From NCBI RefSeq assembly GCF_041381155.1, contig NC_091147.1, positions 16,467,318-16,531,317 on the forward strand: a DNA stretch of 64,000 bases. The letters are read 5' to 3'. Shown here piece by piece: positions 13,301-25,639 of this stretch. Below the pieces are notes generated by a model, which made no database searches, was not told where the DNA came from, and saw nothing but the letters and a program-made list of their open reading frames with translations. The stretch is from Argopecten irradians (taxonomy: Eukaryota; Mollusca; Bivalvia; Pectinida; Pectinidae). Position numbers and translations under genes: made by a program. How positions within the stretch are numbered: position 1 is the first letter of the stretch; each line of letters opens with the position of its first letter.

Positions 13301-16300
13301 CCTACCAGGGATATGACAGTTACCACAGCTCAGTTTAAAGTAATCCTACCTGGGATATGACAGTTACCACAACTCAGTTTATAGTAATCCTTCCTGGGAT
13401 ATGACAGTTACCACAACTCAGTTTACAATAATCCTACCTGGGATATGACAGTTACCACAGCTCAGTTTACAGTAATCCTACCTGGGATATGACAGTTACC
13501 ACAACTCAGTTTACAGTAATCCTACCTGGGATATGACAGTTACCACAGCTCAGTTTATAGTAATCCTTCCTGGGATATGACAGTTACCACAACTCAGTTT
13601 ACAGTAATCCTACCTGGGATATGACTGTTACCACAGCTCAGTTTATAGTAATCCTTCCTGGGATATGACAGTTACCACAGCTTAGTTTAAAGTAATCCTA
13701 CCTGGGATATGACTGTTACCACAGCTCAGTTTATAGTAATCCTTCCTGGGATATGACAGTTACCACAGCTCAGTTTACAGTAATCCTACCTGGGATATGA
13801 CTGTTACCACAGCTCAGTTTATAGTAATCCTACCTGGGATATGACAGTTACCACAACTCAGTTTACAGTAATCCTACCTTGGATATGACAGTTACCACAT
13901 CAGTTTACAATAATCATACCTGGGATATGACAGATACCACAGCTCAGTTTACAGTAATCCTTCCTGGGATATGACAGTTACCACAGCTGTTTAAAGTAAT
14001 TCTACCTGGGATATGACTGTTACCACAGCTCAGTTTAAAGTAATCCTACCTGGGATATGACAGTTACCACAGCTCAGTTTACAGTATTCCTACCTGGGAT
14101 ATGACAATTACCACGGATCAGTTTACAATCATCCTACCTGGGATATGACAGATACCATAGCTCAGTTTACAGTAATCCTACCTGGGATATGACAGTTATT
14201 ACAGCTTAGTTTACAGGTACTACCCAGAGTGGTCCATACACAGTCGCCTCCGCCAGCTACCAATGCCGGACAATTTACGTCAGAGTCTGCGCAACCTGAA
14301 AACAGATTAAAAACAGGGAATCTATATTGCTTTTTCTCTCTCTAAATTTTGTAGAAAAAAATAAGAAAACACTTACCGTAGCTAACCATTGACCAACAGA
14401 TAAAATGGTGAAAATGAACAACTTATTTCATCGCGTCAATATAAAAAGTATTTTTTTGGGAAGGGCAGTAGCTCATCCCTTACCAACAGCTACTTGAAGT
14501 ATCCCCCTCTCTTACAAATGCAACTGTCGCAAGTTCAAAATAGTATTAACTTTAGACTTAGCCAATCACAGATGACGTTACATAAAACATTTTTACTGAC
14601 AAAGCAAAAGCTAAGATTATTTCATGGTCCTAGGTTCAGGTATCATGTCGGTTATAGATTTTTCTCCTCAAGATCATAATAATATCTCACTGTCGAAGTT
14701 AAAAAATATTGTTTTATATACAATGATAAAGACACCAAACGGAAAATTGTACAATAGAAATGGTATATATGGAAATTGAAACTGCTTTATTCCTTGTAGA
14801 AATGCTCATTCTACAAAATAAATGTTGATCTATCGTCTGCCCTTACCCATCCCAAAAGTGTATTGTTTACGTGGTACTTAATAACGTTTTCATAGATTTG
14901 CCATAGAATTAAAACTGAAAAAAAACAATTTTTTCCTACTTTGAGGGAAACCGGAAGCGACATATGACCTGAAAGGATTGACCTTAAAAGATTTACTGTT
15001 TGATCAATAAAAAATATTGTATACTAAGTATATGTTCACTTATTTTGTCATATTTTGTACAGAGGAGGATAGAATCAGTGAAAGGCGAAATCAAAGCACT
15101 CGGTGCCAAACAAAGACGGGGGTCGCGAACCAATCATAGAATCCAATAAATCATTAAAAAAAGATGATTCAAGCGAAATATCATAGATCTCATTAGTTAT
15201 ACCTAGATTGATGAAATATCTAATATAGTGGGTTCATTGTAACATAAATAGAGGAGACAGAAGAGAAACCATGACTTAGGTTCCGTCAGGGTCACCCTCA
15301 TAAGTCAACACACGGCAGGATATAGCAGGCGCCAGCCCATGGCGTTTATGTACATTGAATGAAAACATTGTAGAAATAACGACATCCACATAACATCTCG
15401 TTTTAATTCGATTCGGGAAAATTTTGACCCCTGTTAATAACCGGCTCAGTGGGAATCATGGGCCCAGTTTTTGAAAAGGTGATACAGTTTAACGACAATT
15501 TTTAAATCCAGATAAAATAACTTCTTGCAATACTAACTTTACAACATTTTACAACATTCTTAAGAACCCCATTCTTTACCAAATTTGTGATTATAGTAAA
15601 GATATAATTACAGGTTTTGCAACAAATGAGAAATGAAAATTTCAATTATCAAGTGATGAAGCTTATCGCCTATTGAACAACCATGGTAGGATGCATGACG
15701 GAAACTTGGTATGACACATGTTTTAATTGCCAGTAAAAAAATATCATACATGTATGTGAAAAATCCTAAAGGGGTGACACTGTTCATATATGTGTGCTAC
15801 CTTATATAAATGATATTAAAGTGAATACTGATAAAAACATCAGTCGCGGTGAAAAATAAAATAATTCTAAAGTCATTTTGAAAGTTAAACATTTACAGAG
15901 ACTTTGACAACAGTTAGTTTTTCTTTATAAGTTTATAAAGAACATGAAAAGATAATGAAATCGAAAATGTTGAGAACAATTGAAATCATTCATATAGATG
16001 ATCACTTAAGCAATGCTCTTAAGATAACAAAATGACATACCTATTTGCTGACAAACATGTTCCGAACCTTATGGATTCCCCCATCTAAAATGTACATATT
16101 TTAGCATATGTGTTTTAAAATACAGACTGCACCAGAATTTATGAGTCAACATGATGCAGACACACTTTGGATCAACTTAGCTCTGTTCAACTGCACATGA
16201 GAAGTGATTTATAGACATGTTAAATACCACTAGTTATACTTGTATCTAACAATGACACTTAGATTGGTAATAGAAATATTACATTATTTTATCTTATTGC

Positions 16301-16379
16301 CATACTTACCTGAAGTTTCTACGACAAAGTATACAAAGATAAACGCAAGTGACATTAAATGCCTGCAAGTTTCCATCAT
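10318..16379 (-). CDS. Signal peptide / 2x ShKT / Thr-Ser-rich stalk / membrane anchor protein
   Basis: Four exons on the minus strand: 16379-16310, 14295-14182, 11147-11031 and 10814-10318. All introns are GT-AG and all phase 1; the frame closes exactly at 266 codons including stop (265 aa). Exon 1 encodes a signal peptide (MSLAFIFVYFVVETSG core). Exons 2 and 3 each encode one ShKT domain with six cysteines (CADSDVNC...CKLSCNNC; DCGDYHDNC...CMISCGLC). Exon 4 encodes a Thr/Ser-rich, probably O-glycosylated stalk (TTTTPRPSSTPAT), an extracellular module with three Cys, and a hydrophobic stretch (IGWIGTVVMGVVFGSLVL) near the C-terminus that should anchor it in the membrane. ShKT modules are common in secreted or surface proteins of molluscs; the partner is unknown. 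Intron 2 opens with a huge array of its own donor (11711-14181). A second, paralogous first exon lies 2.2 kb upstream. Expression is untested. Confidence 0.75.
11711..14181 (-). repeat. 44-bp minisatellite, about 56 units: amplified exon end plus splice donor
   Basis: The unit is 44 bp. On the minus strand it reads as the last 34 nt of the ShKT-1 exon (codons for C-K-L-S-C-G-N-C-H-I-P plus G) followed by CAG|GTAGGATTAC, so every unit carries a potential 5' splice site. The array starts directly at the true donor at 14182/14181 and fills most of intron 2. Variation is mainly AGTAATCC/AGTCATCC, CTCAG/ACTCAG, GACAG/GACTG and a few short indels. Since 44 is not a multiple of three, read-through would shift frame at each unit. 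There are no unique spacers, so it is not a CRISPR-like array. Confidence 0.95.
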
Positions 16380-16860
16380 TGTAAGCATTTCCAGTATACA
16401 AAGCGCTGTGGCATCTCAATACACAAAACCTGCTATCTCCTTCTTTGCAATCTATGATACTCAAATCTTTTATGGTAAATAGCCCTGGATTACCAAGCCA
16501 TTGATTATTTTGATATACCCAATACTAGTAGGTATAAATATAGATATACCTTTCAGTGGTTTCTAAAGAGGTTTTACTCATATAAAACATATCAGGCGGA
16601 CTGCCCATGACTACTCAACAACACTTCACATATCTATCGTTTAAAATATTTTAAATATTACTATGGGGGCAAATTGACACATTTTTATGCTTTGAATAGT
16701 TTTCTTTTTTCAGAAATATAGGAACTGACACAGGAAAAAGGTTTGACGGATCAATATGAAATATGGCTTTGGTGATTTTCTTCTTTTCATTATCAGTTAA
16801 TTTACTGTCTATATTAATGAATAGAACACATTTAGTCATATGTTTATGTTAAAACAATAT
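16120..16860 (-). repeat. Segmental duplication, copy 1 (first exon and 5' region of ShKT gene)
   Basis: Aligns by eye with 18345-19500 in the same orientation. Shared landmarks are TTTATGAGTCAACATGATGC, GCCATACTTACCTGAAG (exon 1 donor), CAATCTATGATACTCAAATC, ACTAGTAGGTATAAATATAG, GGACTGCCCA and GGTTTGACGGATCAAT. It covers the end of intron 1, the signal-peptide exon and several hundred bases upstream, so promoter and 5' UTR were duplicated too. Confidence 0.75.
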
Positions 16861-17354
16861 TTTGTCATGAGCATCGTCTAGTCTGTCGCTAAACGTTCTA
16901 ATGTTAATATATATTCACAGTGCTAATGTACAGACCGTATTTGTCATAAAACAGACAAAAAAGACCCTTACATAGATATCCTTCGGAAAACTTAGATCCA
17001 AATCGAATTTATTTATGTAATTATTGACAATGGTTTATATTGTGAGTCAGTTATAGATTGGCATTAGTAATAACACGCGTTGGTCGTTCTAAAATGTTGT
17101 AAATCATATTTTATATGGTAAACTTGACATATTTGAAGCGAGATTTTCTAACGACGAGAAGTATTATGGCGGCCAAGTGAGCCGTATACGAAATGTGAGT
17201 CATTGAAATGCGCTTACAAAACAGTAGACATGGAGGTGGGTAAGATCAGTTAATGTTAAAATAATCTTTAAAAATTGCAAATTTACTTGATGCGCGTCAC
17301 TCTAATCATTTTCACCGCTGGATGTTTTACAACGTTATGGTACACAGGCAATAT

Positions 17355-17598
17355 GTCTTCAGGTAAATTGAGGTCAATTTCAGGTCAAATTTACCTGAAA
17401 AGAGCAAAAATGTCATTTCAGGTCTGAAATTGACCTGAAATTCATATGAAATTGACCTAAAATTGACATGAATTTCATATAGAGTTTTTTTCAGGTCAAT
17501 TTCACCTTAAATTTACATGAAAAAAATCTTCATATAAAATTGACTTCAATTTCAGGTGAATTTCATGTGAATTTCAGGTCAATATCAGGTCAAATATT
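17355..17598. promoter_or_regulatory. AGGTCA-rich low-complexity tract (nuclear-receptor half-sites)
   Basis: The tract is built from CAGGTCAATTT and its reverse complement, giving many AGGTCA/TGACCT hexamers. Two pairs have the DR5 arrangement: AGGTCA-ATTTC-AGGTCA near 17370 and AGGTCA-ATATC-AGGTCA near 17577. AGGTCA is the nuclear-receptor half-site. Function is inference; it may only be a simple repeat that decays in both orientations. Confidence 0.35.
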
Positions 17599-17760
17599 TA
17601 AGCAATAAACTGTTACCAGATTGGACATACAGTTGATATGAAGCCCATTCGAAGGAAGATAAATAGAATGGCGCCCGTTAGGGCGCCATGAATATTTATC
17701 TTTCGGACGGATGGGCTTCATATCAACTGTATGTCCAATCTGGTAACAGTTTATTACTTA
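17599..17760. repeat. Long near-perfect palindrome, about 75 bp arms
   Basis: The outer ends are TAAGCAATAAACTGTTACC and GGTAACAGTTTATTACTTA. The arms match through ATTGGACATACAGTTGATAT and GAAGCCCAT, with a short centre around GGCGCCCGTTAGGGCGCC (17670-17690). It would extrude as a stable hairpin. Low divergence suggests a recent foldback/MITE insertion. Confidence 0.85.
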
Positions 17761-18516
17761 TATTTCCATTACGATTATTAAAATCCAACACAATACATGT
17801 ATATCCTTTGAATTTTCCCGCTTGCGCTAGTGTTGACGTCACCAAGTTTAATAAGCGGAACAGCCATATCATCAGCTTCTGAATATAGTTCAACACAAAA
17901 CGGTTTGAAACAAGCGAACAAATGAAAATTATGCGAGGATATTTTTAAAAACATGCTGTTTTGTAAACATGATAATACTATTAGATTGCATAGACCACAT
18001 AACTTTAAAATGACTTTTTTAATTATTTGACCGTTATGTATAGGCGTAAGTATATATTGTATACACTATCCGTGACGCGGCGGAAACGTTAAATATTCAT
18101 ACGCTTGACCAGATTGGAGTTCATAGCGTGATATTGCCCATCTGGTTTAACATAGATCAAACGGGAAACTGAAAGTAGAATGGAAATATAACCGAAAACA
18201 TATTGCCTGTGTAACAGGTTATTGGGACGGCGTCGTAGCACTGACATCTGCCGTCCGTCGTTAACGAAGGCTGGCCATTTTTGACTTATAATTTAAAACA
18301 ATGACCTCTATGTACATGTACATTTGTATGTTCGCATATCATAATAAAAAATACAAGCTGTGCCACTATTTATGAGTCAACATGATGCATACACACCTTT
18401 GATCAATTTAGTTCTGTTCAAGTGATTTATAGGCATCCTAAATATCACAGTCAAACCAGAGGATAATTATATGACACTTAGATCACCAAATATTATTATT
18501 AAATTGCCATACTTAC

Positions 18517-18583
18517 CTGAAGTTTCTATGACAAATTGTACCAAGATAAACACAAGTGTCATTAAATGGCTGAAAGTTTCCAT
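18517..18583 (-). pseudogene. Duplicated signal-peptide exon (orphan or alternative first exon)
   Basis: ATG at 18583, 22 codons (METFSHLMTLVFILVQFVIE, then TS) plus one base, then CAG|GTAAGT. Sequence, length, phase 1 and donor match the first exon of the ShKT gene, and the frame is intact. It could splice to the ShKT exon at 14295 in frame, giving the same protein with a different leader. I label it pseudogene only because no private downstream exons exist. Confidence 0.55.
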
Positions 18584-18621
18584 TTAAGGTAGAAAAAGCG
18601 TTGCAGCATCTCAATACACAA

Positions 18622-19120
18622 AGTTATTTCCTCCTCTGCAATCTCTCAAATCCTTTATGGTAAATAGCCCAGGGTTACTCTGCAATCTATGATACTCAAA
18701 TTTTTTATGGTAAATAGCCCTGGGTTACTCTGCAATCTATGATACTCAAATCCTTTATGGTAAATAGCCCTGCGTTAATCTGCAATCTATGATACTCAAA
18801 TCCTTGTGGTAAATAGCCAAGGGTTACTCTGCAATCTGTGATACTCAAATCTTTTATGTAAATAGCCCTGGGTTACTCTGCAATCTACGATACTCAAATT
18901 CTTTATGTAAATAGCCCTGGGTTACTCTGCAATCTATGATACTCAAATCCTTTATGTAAATAGCCCTGCGTTAATCTGCAATCTATGATACTCAAATCCT
19001 TTATGGTAAATAGCCCAGGGTTACTCTGCAATCTATGATACTCAAATCCTTTATATAAATAGCCCTGCGTTAATCTGCAATCTACGATACTCAAATTCTT
19101 TATGTAAATAGCCCTGGGTA
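18622..19120 (-). repeat. 50-bp minisatellite, about 9-10 units, in the duplicated 5' region
   Basis: The unit TCTGCAATCTATGATACTCA...GGTAAATAGCCCTGGGTTAC is single-copy in the paralogous region at 16425-16480. It lies between the signal exon and the conserved GGTATAAATATAG block, so it probably sits in the 5' UTR or proximal promoter. The minus-strand ORF (18903-19094) is a repeat artefact. Confidence 0.85.
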
Positions 19121-19500
19121 ACTAAGTCATCGATTTAAATACATCCAAAACTAGTAGGTATAAATATAGATATACTTTTCAATGGTTTCTATTTTAGAAG
19201 GTTTATTCATATAACACATATCAGACGGACTGCCCACACTACTCCACTCCAAAGTTCATTTGTTTATCGTTTAAATTTATATGTGCCGTGATTTTCTAAC
19301 TCACTAATCAAGAGGAGCTTTTAATATTTTATTCACAATCAAAAATTATCAACATTTTGCGAATATAAAATATGAAATTACTACGGGGACAAATCCACAC
19401 AAAATTTATGTCTTCTTTCATGAATAACGAAACTGACAATGAAATTAAAGGTTTGACGGATCAATTCGAAAATCTCATGGAATCTTTCATTAAAAAAAGT

Positions 19501-22500
19501 TCGTATTTTTGTTTCACGGAGTGTCATGATACTTATCATCCTTTGACCTCGTGTATTTTAATACCTTTGTGTATACTTTAAATGCATTTTTCTCTCTTCA
19601 GGAAGCCGTTTTTCTAGAGAAAATTATCAATAAACATAAAGACGTGCGAGCGGTTAGTGCCACACAAAGACGTGGCTCATGAACCACTTACCAATAGCAA
19701 CGACGAAAGAAAGAACCGAGAAATGAAAGGTAAGGCGGAAAGGATCTCTCTCCGATACTAGTGGTATTGTTATTAACCTGTACATATAATACCAAGACAA
19801 AAATGCCGATTAATTAATATCCAATCCAGCTACCATTTAACATATCTGTGATATCTCTGGGGTCACTATGACTGTCGTTATATCCAGTGCTGAACTATAT
19901 CGTAGCAAAACTAGACATTTCAAGAATAAAAACTTCGACCAATCACAGGCCTGAAGAGACTACAAATAGCAAGGATACATATAGTTTCCCGTTGTTCGAT
20001 TCTTTTGATGTACACCAAAGGACCAAACAACGTCAACTCTATTATATAATTGTTATCCTTGATATATCATGCTAGGGGTTAAATCAAATACGCAAATATA
20101 AAACGATTTAAAGAGAAAATCCTGAAGGATTATAAAGAGAAATGTATACACGCAGATATAGCAAAAGAACAAACATCTCGATGAAAGAGTTTAAGTAAGG
20201 TGGCATGCATTATACTATAGGGTTTTTGTAATTAAGATAGCGTTTACATGATTGACACTGATAGAATATTAAAACGGAAATCCTTATATTTACTTTCTAA
20301 TGAGGCTTAGACTCGATGTATCTGTTTGTTTATTGAACATTAGATCGGATTTTTCTGTGTCTATTATGTTATTTATAGCTCTATCGTTTTTTTCTTTTTG
20401 TTTAGCCGCATCGATATCACGGCTATTTGTTTACATTAGTCATACTGCGAACTCGCATCAAGGTGTTTTTTTTAATTATTCAAATAAATTGACGACTATC
20501 ATTTTTGTGTACTAATAAGTGTACTAATACTAACGCCCTGTCGCCATTTCTGATGAGAAATCGGTTAGGTCAGAGCGTATACGTATTCGCTGTCATTAGC
20601 GACGCTCCACTTTTCTGGAGAAGAATTTGAAGTTTTATAAACGCCCCGTACCATTGATTTAACGATGTTTTACAACATGTGATGCCTCTGATATCATCAC
20701 TGTATCCTAATTTACATGAACTTGCGAGTCTTTTACATGTGAATCACGACATAATAATGGATCTCAAAGGTTAAAAGTCACATGCATGTTTACTTTAATA
20801 GATTACGTGTCGTGAGTACAGAATGAGTTAAAATATGGCCGCCAGTTTTCGTCCACAACTTACATATTTTGGTTTACTAATAAGCAGCCCCCACCCCCTG
20901 TTTTAATTTTCAAGCGCCCTGTGAGCTAATCACGGCGAATATGGTATAGGAGATCGTTCAGAGATGGGTTTGTGATATAACACTATTAAAACAAAACCTT
21001 GATAAGCAATCCACAACCTCAAAGTGTTCTATCATTTAGCCAGATATATAAATTCCACATGAAAGATCTTCTTCAGAGATGTTTTCAGTTTCGTGGACGT
21101 CTCCTTTCAACTTTTAAAAAGAGTTCTTGTACCATGTGAGTTTCTAAAATTGTTGTCTCTAATTATAGTATAAGGTAGCAAAATATCAACTTTTGTTGTT
21201 TATAGAACTTTTTATACGATAGTTAAAATAACGATTTGGTGCCGTTTTGAAAACTTCTTTAAGTAGACAAAAAATAATGTGTTATGAACATTTATTTTTA
21301 TTCTGTAGCATCAACTTCATTTACATTTATTATGGTTTTTTCTTAACACATCTTCAAGTAAAGAAGCACGTAACTCTTAATTATGGCTGTGTGTTCAACA
21401 AAATCAATGCATATATCCACAGCCTAGTTTCACAAACATTCCTTATTTTTCTATTTTTTTCTTCTTTTTTTATTTTTTTTATTTTTTTTTATTTAAAAAA
21501 AATCAGTTAAGGAGATTCCTTTAGAAATTTATGAATGTTGGTGAAACTGGGCCCAGATAATCCTCTATTAGTAATTGAACAGATCATGATTGTTTCAAAC
21601 TGTCCTTGAGCAGTGAACACGTGATTATTAGTTTTTAGTATCAAACATGAAACATGGATTTGTTTTCTATACCATACACATTCACTCACAAATATATCAA
21701 TAATCCAGGTATAAAGCCATTTCACGTGAGATTAATCAGTGTGCTATATTTCAACAATTACAAACAAACTTTACGTTTTCAAAAGAGGTTTCATTTCAAA
21801 ATAGATGTTTTCTCACTAAATATAGTTGCCTACAGAAATGCCTTTTATAAAAATGTTTATTCGGACGGAAAAGACAACAGAGGAAATTCAATACTTATGC
21901 TAACAACGTTAACGCTAACATGTTACATGCTGAGATTGATTTTTTTTTTTATAAATTTCATAAAGTAATAAGCCTCAAAAATCTTTACAAAATAATCCAA
22001 TGTTGGATCCAAGCAAAGGCTGCCATTTTGTTTACCATCTATCAGGATTACAATGTGTCTAAAGCACGACACAACAACAGCTAGCTATGTAACATCCGAG
22101 AATATTTTACAGTATGCTGGTATCCAGGTAGAGGGAGAACAAAAATGGCTGTTTTTACCTTTGATACATCAGGTCACGAATATGTTTTTAATTTTTGTTT
22201 TTTTTTCAATCTCATTTATTTGTTTTAACTCAAAATGATAACTTAACCCATTTCAAAATAAGCCTAAATTACTTCAAAAGAAAAACATCCCCAGGAAAAC
22301 GTTCATAAACGTTCGAATACTGTTTTCAATATGATCACAAAATAAGCCAACATCTTTAAAAACTTTTTAAATGGTATTAAAACCTCAATTGTATTGTTTA
22401 TTGTATTAAATAACTGATTTCATATGGCTAGCTTTATGGAAGATATTTCATTAGGAGAAAAAATCACATCATCTATTTAGTTTTGAAAAAGAATCCATCG

Positions 22501-23355
22501 GATATTCTGATCTTATTTGTAACATTATGCATGTTGTTCTTTTACTGTACAGCCAGATATTTTTGTGTATTCAAATATTCGCGATTTACTAAAAGTGAAA
22601 AAAAAAATTGTAGCAGTTTTACATTTTGTGTACTTGCTGTCACTGTTTGACCCAATCACTTTTAAAAAATTTCGATATCAAATTTTCGCGATCACACCAA
22701 TATCCCGCGAAAATATCATCCGATGGAAAAAGCTGGCTATACAGCATCAATTTGAAGACAACTGAAGGCACACTCTATAACAAAGCTTTAACGCTTTTTG
22801 CACTCTAAATATAATATGAAAATTCAACTTTTTAACATTATAGTAAACATATACTTTATACAAACATATTATGTAAGCTTCACAATAGACGATAGAATTA
22901 AATATACCTTCAGACATTTTCATCACAACTTCCATTATACAAGGACGTATACGAGTCTCACTTATAAATCCTTGCATTATATAAAAACTTCAAACTGATT
23001 AGAAATACTCCATTCACAACCTATAACAAACATTAGATATCATTTCATACCTGTCTACATCTATGTATAAAACACACTTGTATATTATCTGATCTAAAAT
23101 CTAAAGGAATGTCTGGTTACTTTAAGCACCATCAGTTGATTTCTAATGTTATGAAAAAATAGTAGTCATGCTTTGAAGAATTTTATACAAATTCAGTGAT
23201 AAAAGCCATCAAAAATGTAACGTGTATCTAAAGAAAATTCAAAATAATTAATTAATTGATCTTAAGTTAATTGGTCCTTTGAAATACCTGTAATTATTTC
23301 TATACCAATCCATGTACATAGACTTATTCTAATCCACATAATTAATCACTTAAAG
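19501..23355. other. Intergenic with repeat fragments only
   Basis: Contains a family B fragment at about 19850-20025 (TCACTATGACTGTCGTTATA), pyrimidine-rich runs at 21435-21500, and a half-copy of the 1604-1803 foldback near 21505-21556. Short ORFs lack domains and codon bias. I see no gene. Confidence 0.5.
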
Positions 23356-23359
23356 CAAA

Positions 23360-23850
23360 ATATATTATTTTAGAATTAAATTATGATTATTTGTGATAAA
23401 GATGCTCCACCGCTGACAAATAGTATTTTTTCACTATCAAAAGCAGGAGCAGGCGATTTGGTATTTTTTCTTTAATTACAAAAGTTACTTACTTAACACC
23501 ATTACCAGCATTGAAAAGTTTGAGCTTCTAATTTTACTTCAAGTTAAAAATATGAAAAATAATTAATTGCATCCCGAAAAAATTCCGTGGCACTATATCC
23601 TATATGGAATGAAGTATTGATTGCACATGCACCAAAGGCAAAATAAATTATTTTATATTATTTTTTGTGTTAATTAGACATATATATACACGATTAGCAC
23701 CAATTATTGTTCAAATGATGAATATCATTTATGCTCTGTCGGCGGTGGAGCATCTTTAAGTAAACAAATATATACACGATCAAACATCAGTTATTGTTCA
23801 AATGATGAGCATCGTTTATGGTCTGTCGGTGGTGGAGCATCTTGAATTCT
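23360..23850. repeat. Inverted partial copy of the 8169-9957 repeat
   Basis: The reverse complement matches in order: CACCGCTGACAAATAGTATT equals the CCATTCGTCAG.GGTG block, AATTGCATCCCGAAAAAATT equals the TTCGGGACGCAATYAATTA block, and TGCTCTGTCGGCGGTGGAGC equals the GCCGACAGAGCA block. The last motif is present twice here (23733 and 23818), a local duplication. Confidence 0.65.
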
Positions 23851-25639
23851 AATCCCTATTATTATTCATTTAATTAACCAGGTCATTCAAAAGTTTAGGT
23901 TTAACAGGTATTCAAAGTTCAATCCTTAGAGACATTGAGAAACTTAAATCACATTTCCTGTACGCTTGTGACATCATTTTCACGATTAAAAGAAAGATAT
24001 CCCTGTAAATTAAAACAGAATGCAGAGCAATCAGACAAACACAGGTACATGTAACACTACATATCGACAGCCCCTTTCAAGGCAGATGGACATTAAATTC
24101 AAATAATATTTCAGGGAACTAGAGTATACCCTGTCAACACTTGTACTAAATAAACATGGAGATTCTTTTAAAACCATTCATAATGATATAAAATATCGAA
24201 ATATTTCGCCTTTACATTCTCAATAACAACAATAAAAGACAATGGATGGTAAAATAATCTCACCTGTAATCTTTCTACAGGTAAATCATTAAGAGGATGA
24301 ATGAAATCAAATCATTACTTAATGAACCATTTGTACAATCAAACAGACAGGTTTTATTTTATTTTAGAGTATGGTGATATATGACTATAACATCACAGAC
24401 AATCATGATTTTTCTTACTTATATAGATACATTCAAATTTGATGTAATGAATATTCACAAGGACGTACAATGTACATGTATATTCATGACCTATGACCTT
24501 TTGAAGTACACTGGACCCATGATAATCTGAACAAAAACCGTCCAGATTGCGAATTTTCCAGACTGCTGTATTAGTTCGTTTGATTAGTCAAAACCATTCC
24601 TTGACATTTCCGTTCGTATTGTGAGTTTTCCGGACTATCGGCGTCCAGATTATCGTGGGTCCAATGTATATCGTTATGTAAAAAGATTTAAGAAACAGAT
24701 ACAATATTATCTCTAGATAATTTCAACAAAATCAATAAACAATTTGGACCCATGAAGTTTTTAAATACAATGTTATCAATCAGTAAATCACAGTAGCATA
24801 TTAGAAGAAAAACAAAAGCTTTTGCAATATGTCGACAAGCGTAATATATAAATAAATTTCAAAAATAGATAGCCGAAAGCACTCAATAGACAATAATGTA
24901 TAACTAATCCAAAACCATGAAATTGATATGTAGAAAGTAAATATTACACACCAAACCTCTAACAGCAAATACACATTTAAATATTTCAGCTCTATTAATA
25001 TTGTAACAAGGTAAGGATGAATGAAATAATTTAGACAATGTAAAATATACAAATCGTGGAGAGAATGAGTTTGATGATGAACACATTAAATGCAAAAATA
25101 ATTATTCATACAAGAGATAAAGGGAAAAAAAGATTATTCTAACTATAAAATACAATTAAACCTTGTTAACACATAAACACTCTATATTAATCTAAAGTCT
25201 TTTGTTGGTCCTAAATGCGTAGTTATTTTATAGTGGCACCTATTTTTTAATTACTAGCTGTGATTATTCTACAATTTCGATTTTTATCATTTTTACAGTA
25301 GTACTTTGGTATCTACACCTTTCAGAAAATAACAGGTGAGTTATCTGCCTTGATTTCTTTCAAGGCTCTTTAGGAAATAAGAAATAAATAAATCCATTTT
25401 CCTGATTATAAGACAATATTTTTGTGACATACTTATGTTAAGATTAATAATGCTAGGTTTGTTGCTATGGCAATTTTTCTGCCATCTCACTGGTTATGAG
25501 ATGCATTATTAAGGAATCAATCAAGACTGAATAATTCCAAAAATATTCCTGGGTTTTAAAATTAAAACAAATCTAAAATCATCTATAAAACACATAAAAG
25601 CTATTAACTTTTCTTTCAATTGGTAACATACGAGTCTAC
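23851..25639. other. Downstream flank of TMTC4
   Basis: Contains the MITE at 24509-24666. The stretch next to 25640 should hold the TMTC4 3' UTR, but I cannot define its end. No other gene seen. Confidence 0.45.
24509..24666. mobile_element. MITE with inverted ends and TA flanks
   Basis: The ends CACTGGACCCATGATAATCT and the reverse complement of AGATTATCGTGGGTCCAATG are flanked on both sides by TA (24507-24508 and 24667-24668). Arms are about 60 bp with CCAGAtt/TTTTCC blocks. TA target duplication and CAnTGGnCC-like ends suggest a mariner/pogo-type non-autonomous transposon; the superfamily is inference. Confidence 0.65.

Larger units (their letters stand above)
18345..19500 (-). repeat. 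Segmental duplication, copy 2 (5' region of ShKT gene)
   Basis: Partner of 16120-16860, same orientation. It holds a second signal-peptide exon (18583-18517) and a copy of the upstream region in which a 50-bp block is expanded into a minisatellite. No ShKT exon lies between this copy and the active-looking exon 1. It is therefore either an alternative promoter/first exon of the same gene or the stub of a lost paralogue. Confidence 0.7.

Noticed and set aside
11711-14181. Regular repeats suggesting a CRISPR array
   Set aside because: Units are contiguous with no unique spacers, the context is eukaryotic, and the unit copies an exon end.
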